A stretch of 51,620 bases of DNA from an uncultured Eubacteriales bacterium (GTDB lineage Bacteria; Bacillota; Clostridia; Christensenellales; Aristaeellaceae): contig CACWVN010000009.1 of the NCBI GenBank assembly GCA_902764285.1, positions 1 to 51,620 on the forward strand. Direction: 5' to 3'. A program made the position numbers and the translations under genes. A model generated the notes under the pieces. The model ran no database searches and was not told the DNA's origin. It worked only from the letters and a program-made list of their open reading frames with translations. The stretch's first letter is position 1. Every line of letters starts with the position of its first letter. This document shows positions 24,962 through 30,742 of the stretch, one piece after another.

Positions 24962-25837
24962 TTACTGTTGGTCATCTTTCCCATCGATCAGATCGCTGAA
25001 ATCCAGTATCCCTGCGGCGCCGGAGCCCATCACGGTGGGCAGCTTGCCGTCCCAGCGTTCGGCGATGGTATTGCGAATGGTGGCGTCGGTCAGATTCCTG
25101 CCGATGGCTTCCAGCCGGAAGGCTTCCGCTTCGGCGGCCAGCTTTACGGCGTTGGCCCGCGCCTCGGCTTCGATGCGCAGCTTTTCCGCGTCGGCTTCGG
25201 CCTTCTTGATGGCCACTTGCTTCTCGCGTTCGGCCTGGGCGATGGCGGTTTCGTTTTCGATGGCGGCCTTTTTCTTGATCTGTTCGGCCACCTGCTTGGC
25301 TTCGACGGCGTTGATATACTCTTCGGAGAAGTCGAAGTCGATGATGTTGAAGTCGGTGATTTCGATGCCCATGTCGCGGAGCTTGCTGTCCAGCTCGTCG
25401 CGCATCATGTCGGAGGACTCGGCGCGCTTGCTGATCAGCTCTTCCGCCGTGAACTGGGCGCAGACCGATTTCAGCGCCTCGTGGGTCGCCGGAACGATGA
25501 TGTCCTGTTCGAAGTCCATGCGATACGTCCGGTAGACCGAGAAGGAGCGCTCCGGCCGCAGCCGGTAGTTCACGGCCAGCCGCGCGGTGATGGTCTGGAT
25601 GTCCTTGGAGAACGCCTCGGTGGTCATCTCCAGCTTCCTCACCCGGTTGTCCATGGAAACGATCTTCTGGATAAAGGGCAGCTTCAGGTGCAGGCCCTCG
25701 GAGATGGTGGAGCCCTCCTGCACGCGGCCCAACGTCAGCAGTATGCCGGTGGAACCCACGGGAACCACGGCGAAGCAGTTCACCAGCAGCACCGCCAGTA
25801 CGGCGACCAGAACGCCGATGACGACGATCTTCTTCAT
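24962..25837 (-). CDS. SPFH/prohibitin-family membrane-anchored protein (HflC-like)
   Basis: A 291-residue protein with an N-terminal membrane helix (residues 4-24, VVIGVLVAVLAVLLVNCFAV). An SPFH/band 7 domain follows to about 190 (VPVGSTGILLTLGRVQEG, NYRLRPERSF, IEITDFNIIDFDFSEEY). Then comes a charged coiled coil at about 195-255 (EREKQVAIKKAEADAEKLRI) and a short tail. Such proteins form membrane-associated oligomeric scaffolds, often controlling FtsH-type proteases. No HflK partner or NfeD gene is present. ATG 25837 has AAAGGGTG about 9 bases upstream. It is monocistronic. Confidence 0.88.
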   Translation of the reverse strand: MKKIVVIGVLVAVLAVLLVNCFAVVPVGSTGILLTLGRVQEGSTISEGLHLKLPFIQKIVSMDNRVRKLEMTTEAFSKDIQTITARLAVNYRLRPERSFSVYRTYRMDFEQDIIVPATHEALKSVCAQFTAEELISKRAESSDMMRDELDSKLRDMGIEITDFNIIDFDFSEEYINAVEAKQVAEQIKKKAAIENETAIAQAEREKQVAIKKAEADAEKLRIEAEARANAVKLAAEAEAFRLEAIGRNLTDATIRNTIAERWDGKLPTVMGSGAAGILDFSDLIDGKDDQQ

Positions 25838-25892
25838 CTTGCGTACACCCTTTCTGTCGTCCGCCGCGGGCCCATTCCCGCGGTGTGCCTTT

Positions 25893-25901
25893 ATTGTATC
25901 A
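25893..25901 (-). promoter_or_regulatory. Extended -10 promoter of the SPFH gene
   Basis: On the minus strand TGATACAAT forms a TGn-TACAAT extended -10 about 56 bases before the ATG. No convincing -35 is seen. Confidence 0.5.
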
Positions 25902-25992
25902 AAGCCTGCGGACGGGCGGAAGGGCAGGGCGATAAAAACCGCCGGAGGAGCCACCAATTGTCGCGGGGGAGCGACGATATGTCGCGCGAAGC

Positions 25993-26023
25993 AAAAAAAA
26001 GCCGCTCCCGGTTCGGGAGCGGC
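25993..26023 (-). terminator. Strong terminator of the Thr/Pro-linker protein gene
   Basis: Minus strand: a 10-base perfect stem (GCCGCTCCCG with CGGGAGCGGC), 3-base loop, then T8 (plus-strand A run 25993-26000). Confidence 0.92.
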
Positions 26024-26038
26024 TGTGATTTTACGGCT

Positions 26039-26860
26039 TTATTCGTAATCGGAAGCGGAGATCGGCGTGATGACGGATCCGTTCAGCACGGTGAAGCTGA
26101 TATCGCCGCTGAAGGGATAGTAGGCGTAGACGGGCTTGTTGGCGCCCTCCGGGATATAGCCAATCACCAGCGCCAGCGAGTAGATGCCCTCCGGATACTG
26201 GCTGACATCCATGTAGATTTCGAAATCGCTGCTGGCGGCGTTCTGGCAAACCGCGGAGGAATGGGGCAGCCCGGAGACGCCCTGGGTCAGCGTCAGCGGA
26301 TAGGCCATCTTCTGGTTGGTGGAAACCTGGGTGACGATCAGCCAGCTGCGGGCCTGCGCGCCGTCGAAGGTATCCTGGTTTACGTAGCCGTAGCCGGTGA
26401 TGTGCATCAGCTTGTTGTCATCCGGCTGGGAGACATAGCACTTGGTGATGCCGATCGCGCCGTTCTCCGAAGCGTTGTCGGGCAGCGGCGGGATGTTGGC
26501 CATCGGCTTGGCGCACTTGTCCGCCGGCAGCGCGGTGGGCTCGGGCGTGGGCGCGGGCGTGGGCGCTTCGGTGGGCGCCTCGGTGGGCTCGGGCGTGGGC
26601 GCGTCGGTGGCCTCGGTCAGATCCACCTCGTCGGGCACGAAGCCGCCGTCGGTCTCAGGCGTGGCTTCCGCCTGCTCGGGCGACATCGTCATTTCCACGT
26701 AGGGGCGCATGGAAGTGTCGGGGCTCAGCTTGTCGGAATAATCCAGCTTGGCCAGCGCGAACCAAATCACCGCCAGTATGATGCACAGTATGATCAGACC
26801 AATGATAAAATATACGACCGCCAGGCCCTTGGCCTCGCGCTTGCGCCCGCGTTTCAGCAT
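26039..26860 (-). CDS. Membrane-anchored exported protein with Thr/Pro/Glu linker, unknown function
   Basis: A 273-residue protein. It has a basic N-terminus (MLKRGRKREAKG), one membrane helix at about 13-36 (VVYFIIGLIILCIILAVIWF) and a low-complexity linker at about 70-115 rich in PTPEPTEAPTEAPTPAPTPE. The C-terminal beta-rich domain at about 120-273 contains a cysteine in ITKCYVSQPDDNK and another in HSSAVCQNAAS, and phrases such as WLIVTQVSTNQKMAYPLTL. It is extracellular by topology (basic side inside). I recognise no family. ATG 26860 has GGAGGG 8 bases upstream and its own promoter and terminator. Confidence 0.7.
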   Translation of the reverse strand: MLKRGRKREAKGLAVVYFIIGLIILCIILAVIWFALAKLDYSDKLSPDTSMRPYVEMTMSPEQAEATPETDGGFVPDEVDLTEATDAPTPEPTEAPTEAPTPAPTPEPTALPADKCAKPMANIPPLPDNASENGAIGITKCYVSQPDDNKLMHITGYGYVNQDTFDGAQARSWLIVTQVSTNQKMAYPLTLTQGVSGLPHSSAVCQNAASSDFEIYMDVSQYPEGIYSLALVIGYIPEGANKPVYAYYPFSGDISFTVLNGSVITPISASDYE

Positions 26861-26923
26861 GTTATTTCCCTCCATCAATAGCGATATGTATATGGATATC
26901 TCATGTTTTCATAGCTACACCCT

Positions 26924-26953
26924 ATCATAATTCATGGCTCGCCGGCTTGTCAA
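26924..26953 (-). promoter_or_regulatory. Promoter of the Thr/Pro-linker protein gene
   Basis: Minus strand: TTGACA (26953-26948), an 18-base spacer and TATGAT (26929-26924). Confidence 0.75.
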
Positions 26954-27038
26954 TGAGATTGCATCAATTGTAGAAATAATGTTACAAACGGGCCGCGCGC
27001 TTTCCATCCGTTTTTGATCTGTCGCCGGCGACAAACCG

Positions 27039-27067
27039 TTGAAATCACGGTGATTTGGTGGTATGAT
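27039..27067 (+). promoter_or_regulatory. Promoter of fucU with a long leader
   Basis: TTGAAA (27039-27044), a 17-base spacer and TATGAT (27062-27067). The ATG is 282 bases downstream, so the transcript carries the direct repeats at 27124-27284 in its leader. Nothing else supports a gene in 26954-27349. Confidence 0.65.
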
Positions 27068-27123
27068 AAATACGGTAAAACCATACGGTTAGGGGGGTTG
27101 ATCGCTTAGGTGAACCGCGCTAC

Positions 27124-27284
27124 GCACAGCCATCCGGCTGCGCCGGTGTGCAGGGCGCTCCTCGGCCTTCGGCCTCGCTCCTGGTCGGCTGCGTGCTCGC
27201 CATTCGGCGGCCCGCAGCTTCGCGCCCGCACAGCCACCCGGCTGCGCCGGTGTGCAGGGCGCTCCTCGGCCTTCGGCCTCGCTC
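27124..27284 (+). repeat. 57-base direct repeat, two copies
   Basis: Copies at 27124-27180 and 27228-27284 differ at one base (CATCCGG against CACCCGG) and are 104 bases apart. Each contains the hairpin CGGCCTTCGGCCTCG. All frames over them give low-quality translations, so the repeats are probably non-coding. A pyrimidine tract of CTACTCCCT type follows at 27294-27330. Confidence 0.85.
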
Positions 27285-27293
27285 TTGACCATT

Positions 27294-27330
27294 CCTACTG
27301 CCTACTCCCTGCTCCCTAATCCCTACCCCC
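27294..27330 (-). repeat. Degenerate GGGAGTA-type tract
   Basis: On the minus strand the tract reads GGGATTAGGGAGCAGGGAGT followed by AGGCAGTAGG. It resembles the tracts at 48261 and 50432, in the opposite orientation and without the palindrome. It lies just before the fucU ribosome binding site. Confidence 0.6.
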
Positions 27331-27349
27331 ACGAAAGGATGTGTCTGAT

Positions 27350-27781
27350 ATGCTCAAGGGAATCCCGAGTATTCTGAGCCCCGAACTGTTGAAGATCCTG
27401 ATGGAAATGGGCCACGGCGATACCATCGTGATCGGCGACGGCAATTTCCCGGCCGCGTCCATCGCGAAGAACAGCCAGCTGGTGCGCCTGGACGGCCACG
27501 GCGTGCCGGAGGTCCTGGACGCGATTTTGCAGCTGTTCCCGCTGGACCCGTACGTGGAGGCTCCCGTTTCGCTGATGGAAGTGGTGCCCGGCGACCCGGT
27601 GGAAACGCCCATCTGGGACGAGTACGCGAAGATCGTCGAAAAGCACGAGCCCGGCACGAAGATCGGCCACATCGAGCGCTTCCAGTTCTACGAGGTGGCG
27701 AAGAAGGCCTATGCCGTCATCGCCACGGGCGAGGGCGCGCTGTACGCCAACATCATCCTGCAGAAGGGCGTCTTGAAATAG
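27350..27781 (+). CDS. fucU: RbsD/FucU-family sugar mutarotase, FucU type
   Basis: A 143-residue protein aligned along its length with FucU: MLKGIPSILSPELLKILMEM, then GHGDTIVIGDGNFPA with the catalytic-region histidine of MGHGD, LDAILQLFPLDPYVEAPV, RFQFYEVAKKAYAVIATGE and YANIILQKGV. FucU interconverts anomers of L-fucose. The normal DAHFPAH segment reads DGNFPAA. ATG 27350 matches the E. coli start and has AAAGGA 11 bases upstream; GTG 27341 would be too close. Its convergent neighbour is a rhamnose-catabolism gene, so 6-deoxyhexose use is the likely shared theme. The sugar could be fucose, rhamnose or another. Confidence 0.87.
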   Translation: MLKGIPSILSPELLKILMEMGHGDTIVIGDGNFPAASIAKNSQLVRLDGHGVPEVLDAILQLFPLDPYVEAPVSLMEVVPGDPVETPIWDEYAKIVEKHEPGTKIGHIERFQFYEVAKKAYAVIATGEGALYANIILQKGVLK

Positions 27782-27793
27782 GAACACTGCGGA

Positions 27794-27829
27794 AAAAAGT
27801 CCATGTCTGCTTTCAGACATGGACTTTTT
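27794..27829. terminator. Bidirectional terminator between fucU and rhaBD
   Basis: AAAAAGTCCATGTCTG and CAGACATGGACTTTTT form a long perfect stem with a CTTT loop. It gives a T run on both strands. Confidence 0.93.
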
Positions 27830-27841
27830 CATGGGTCGGTA

Positions 27842-29935
27842 TCAGTCCAGATACCCCTCCCGCGCCTTCACGCCGTAGCGCTTTTCCAGCTGGCGCAGCT
27901 GGTCGTCGGTGATGGTGTTCAGCCGCGGCAGGTGGGCGATCTTCATGTAGGTCTCCGCGCCCTTTTCGGCGGTCTCGATCAACCCGAAGGCCTCGTCCAG
28001 ATCCTTGCCCGCGCCGTAGATGCCGTGCTGGCTCCACACCACCAGGCGCGCCGTGCGCATCTTTTCCGCCGTGGCTTCGCCGATCTCGTTTGTGCCGCAC
28101 AGCATCCAGGGCAGCACGTTCACGCCGTCGGGGAACACCACGATGCACTCGGAGCACATCTGCCACAGCGACCGGGTGAATTCCCGCTCGTCCAGCGAAT
28201 GGACGAAGGTCATCGACAGCAGGTTCAGGGGATGGCAGTGCATGATGACCCGGTTTTCAGGGTTGACGGCCAGCCGCGCCACGTGGCTCATCATGTGGGC
28301 CGGGAATTCGCTGGTGAACAGCCCGCCGTCGGAAAAGCCCCACAGCAGGTCGGCCTGCGCGCCGGCTTCGCGGATGCGCACCAGGCCCAGGTTCACCTCG
28401 GGCGCGTACTGGACGTTTTTGAAATACTTGCCCGTGCCGGTGACCAGGAAGTATTTGCCTTCCAGCTCCGGAGCTTTGAAGCCGGTGGGGATGGCGCGGA
28501 TGACTTTTTCCGTGTCCAGGTATTCCCGCACCTCCGCCTCGTCCAGCATCAGCGATACGTTGCCGCCGTTGCGCTCGTCCCAGCCGTGGTCGTACATGTT
28601 CGTCAGCGTGCGGATCATTTCCACCATAAAGGGCGCCGTCAGGATATCTTTCATCGTCTGTTCCTCCTCGATATTCAGTTGGATCTTCAGGTTGCCGCGA
28701 GAGGTGGCTTCGATGGGCAGGGCGACGACCTGCTTTCCGGTGGCCTCCGCGGTCAGCCGGTTCAGGAACCCGTTTTTCGCGCCGCCGCCCACGATATACA
28801 GCTTGTCGTAGGTCTTCCCGGTATTCCGCTCGATTTCACCGATGGTCCGCCGGTATCCCTCGGCCAGGGAACGGCAGGCGCAGCGGAAGTAATCCGCGGG
28901 GCATTCCGGCTTTGCGGACAGCTTTTCGTCAAAGGCCGCCTGCATGCGCTCCGGGGCCATGAACACGCGGTCGTTCACGTCCACGGTTTCATCAAAACGG
29001 CTCTCGGACGCCTCGCGGGTGATCTCGTCCCAGGCCTTGTCCGGGCAAAGCTCGCTCCGCAGCCGGTTCACCAGCCACATGCCCATGATGTTCTTCAGGT
29101 AGCGCGTGTAGCCCACGCCGCCCTCGTTGCTGCAATTGGCGAGGCGGCTGGCTTCGTCGGTCAGCGGCCTTTCCAGCTTCACGCCCAGCAGCGACCACGT
29201 GCCGCTGGACAGGTACAGCGCGTCTTTCTCCATGGGGATGCCCTCCACGGCGCTGGCGGTGTCGTGGGTGGGGCAGAGCACCACCTTCACGCCCCGGTAG
29301 GTTCCGATCACCGTTCCCGGCTGCGAAAGCGGGCGGAACAGGCGCGGCGGCAGGCCCAGCGCGGCGATGATCTCCGGGTCGTAGGCGCCCGTCTGCGCGC
29401 TGACCATGCCGGTGGTGGTCGCGTTGGTATACTCGTGGGCCTTCGCGCCGCACAGCCTGTACATCAGGTATTCGGGCATCATCAGGAATTCGGTCGCGCC
29501 GTCCAGCCGCCCGGCCAGCTTGTCCGCGTAGAGCTGGTAGACGGTGTTGAAGGGCAGAAACTGGATGCCCGTGCGGCGGTATAATTCCTCAAACGGCATG
29601 ATCGCGTGCACCCGCTCGACGGGCTCCGCCGTGCGGCCGTCCCGGTAGGCGTAACAGGGCGGCACTTCCTCGTCGCCCCGCATCAGCACGTAATCCACGC
29701 CCCAGGTGTCGATGGACAGGCTGTCCAGATCCGGGTATTCCATGAGCGCCGCGTCAATGCCCGTTTTCACATGGGCGAGCAGCGCGCCGGTATCCCACGT
29801 CAGGTGCCCGTCCGCCTCCACGATGTCGTTCGGGAAGCGGTACACCTCCCGCGTGCGGATCTCCCCGTTTTCCGTCCAGCCCACAATGTGCCGTCCGCTG
29901 GACGCGCCGATGTCGATGGCCAGACAATGCTTCAC
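27842..29935 (-). CDS. Rhamnulokinase / rhamnulose-1-phosphate aldolase in-frame fusion
   Basis: One 697-residue frame. Residues 1-427 are rhamnulokinase (AIDIGASSGRHIVGW, LSIDTWGVDYVL, GIQFLPFNTVYQLYADK, HDTASAVEGIP, LSSGTWSLLG, IVGGGAKNGFLNRL). They stop after EATSRGNLKIQLN, about 50-60 residues short of the family end. Residues 428-697 are a full-length RhaD aldolase (GWDERNGGN, catalytic Glu region in TSEFPAHMM, zinc ligands in IMHCHPLN and SQHGIYG). The joint codons encode EEEQT, which is the GAGGAGGAACAGACG ribosome binding region of an intact rhaD start at 28654. GTG 29935 has GGGAGG 7 bases upstream. The enzymes convert L-rhamnulose to DHAP and L-lactaldehyde. No rhamnose isomerase is in the window. 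Confidence 0.88.
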   Translation of the reverse strand: MKHCLAIDIGASSGRHIVGWTENGEIRTREVYRFPNDIVEADGHLTWDTGALLAHVKTGIDAALMEYPDLDSLSIDTWGVDYVLMRGDEEVPPCYAYRDGRTAEPVERVHAIMPFEELYRRTGIQFLPFNTVYQLYADKLAGRLDGATEFLMMPEYLMYRLCGAKAHEYTNATTTGMVSAQTGAYDPEIIAALGLPPRLFRPLSQPGTVIGTYRGVKVVLCPTHDTASAVEGIPMEKDALYLSSGTWSLLGVKLERPLTDEASRLANCSNEGGVGYTRYLKNIMGMWLVNRLRSELCPDKAWDEITREASESRFDETVDVNDRVFMAPERMQAAFDEKLSAKPECPADYFRCACRSLAEGYRRTIGEIERNTGKTYDKLYIVGGGAKNGFLNRLTAEATGKQVVALPIEATSRGNLKIQLNIEEEQTMKDILTAPFMVEMIRTLTNMYDHGWDERNGGNVSLMLDEAEVREYLDTEKVIRAIPTGFKAPELEGKYFLVTGTGKYFKNVQYAPEVNLGLVRIREAGAQADLLWGFSDGGLFTSEFPAHMMSHVARLAVNPENRVIMHCHPLNLLSMTFVHSLDEREFTRSLWQMCSECIVVFPDGVNVLPWMLCGTNEIGEATAEKMRTARLVVWSQHGIYGAGKDLDEAFGLIETAEKGAETYMKIAHLPRLNTITDDQLRQLEKRYGVKAREGYLD
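28640..28675 (-). promoter_or_regulatory. Internal ribosome binding site and start of the RhaD part
   Basis: On the minus strand GAGGAGG lies 8 bases before ATG 28654, the natural first codon of RhaD (MKDILTAPFMVEM). Free RhaD of 270 residues may therefore be made in addition to the fusion. Confidence 0.75.
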
Positions 29936-29981
29936 AAAAACGCCTCCCGGAAGGATATCCACGTCGCTTCGGAACACTTCC

Positions 29982-30010
29982 ATTATACACAAATCCGCGG
30001 AAATGTACAA
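29982..30010 (-). promoter_or_regulatory. Promoter of the rhaBD fusion
   Basis: Minus strand: TTGTAC (30010-30005), a 17-base spacer and TATAAT (29987-29982). Confidence 0.8.
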
Positions 30011-30058
30011 TGCATTTTTCCCGTACGTGCGGCCTGCCGCGGGCGGTTTTGCCGCATG

Positions 30059-30089
30059 AAAACGCCTGAGCGTGCATGCTCAGGCGTTT
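30059..30089 (-). terminator. Terminator of the small membrane-anchored gene
   Basis: A 12-base perfect stem, AAACGCCTGAGC with GCTCAGGCGTTT, and a 6-base loop. A short T run follows on the minus strand. It lies 16 bases after the stop of the gene at 30105. Confidence 0.75.
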
Positions 30090-30104
30090 GGCCGGCCCGT
30101 GCCG

Positions 30105-30578
30105 TCAATCCACGGCGATGGTGCGCTTCATGCCGTAGATATAGTACTGGATGACGCAGCGGTGCGGGGTGTCCGGCGCGGCGGCGGTGATCAGCTTCAG
30201 GTTCACCTGGCCGCTGCCCCGGGCTTCGATATCGCTGCCTTCGCCCGTGAGCGAATACACGGCGACGTCCCCGGGCACGCCCTCTACGCGGATGTCCAGC
30301 CATTCCGCCGCGAACATGCCGCGGTTGAACAGGTCGATGGTGATGTCCACCAGCGTGTACCGGGACGGGTCGTCTCCCAGCGGCGCGGTGTCCAGCAGCT
30401 GCGATACGGCGCCGGATTCCACCAGGCCGCGCACGGAATCGAAGACCTCGGGGTAATCCGCGGCGCTGGCGGTCTGCACGCTGGGCCGGGCGGACAGCGT
30501 GCCGCCGATAAAGAAATAGACGGCCAGGCCCAGCAGCAGGATCAACACCAGGCTGAGCAGCAGGGTGAGCTTTTTCAT
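30105..30578 (-). CDS. Membrane-anchored exported protein of unknown function
   Basis: A 157-residue protein. Residues 4-26 form a signal anchor (LTLLLSLVLILLLGLAVYFF). The rest is an extracytoplasmic domain with beta character (YTLVDITIDLFNRGMFAAEW, LDIRVEGVPGDVAVYSLTGE, IEARGSGQVNLKLI, CVIQYYIYGMKRTIAV). The layout resembles small DUF4352- or FxLYD-like exported domains, but I cannot assign one. ATG 30578 has GGAGG 8 bases upstream. It is divergent from polA, with back-to-back promoters. Confidence 0.7.
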   Translation of the reverse strand: MKKLTLLLSLVLILLLGLAVYFFIGGTLSARPSVQTASAADYPEVFDSVRGLVESGAVSQLLDTAPLGDDPSRYTLVDITIDLFNRGMFAAEWLDIRVEGVPGDVAVYSLTGEGSDIEARGSGQVNLKLITAAAPDTPHRCVIQYYIYGMKRTIAVD

Positions 30579-30621
30579 CGGGGAACCTCCGGAAAAACAA
30601 TGGGATCGGTTTCGCCTGTCT

Positions 30622-30650
30622 ATTGTACCATGCCCGCGGGGAACTGTCCA
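30622..30650 (-). promoter_or_regulatory. Promoter of the 157-residue protein gene
   Basis: Minus strand: TGGACA (30650-30645), a 17-base spacer and TACAAT (30627-30622). Confidence 0.75.
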
Positions 30651-30661
30651 TATCCCGGCAT

Positions 30662-30690
30662 TTGTATTTTTCGTTGAAATCTGTTATAAT
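30662..30690 (+). promoter_or_regulatory. Promoter of the polA operon
   Basis: TTGTAT (30662-30667), a 17-base spacer and TATAAT (30685-30690), 53 bases before the polA ATG. It is separated by only 12 bases from the divergent promoter. Confidence 0.78.
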
Positions 30691-30742
30691 ACAATAGATA
30701 GTATGTGCGCTTCCGTGCGGAGCGCCGCGGGAGGACGGGAAC

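Noticed and set aside
24848-26881. Plus-strand open frame of 677 codons across the SPFH and Thr/Pro-linker genes
   Set aside because: It spans two real minus-strand genes, their promoters and terminators; its translation is Gly/His/Arg-rich with no domain.
27110-27332. Short open frames over the 57-base repeats
   Set aside because: Several frames on both strands are open only because of GC-rich repeat content; none has a start with a ribosome binding site or a known motif.
27803-29584. Plus-strand open frame of 593 codons opposite rhaBD
   Set aside because: The minus strand encodes clear RhaB and RhaD motifs; the plus frame is a shadow.
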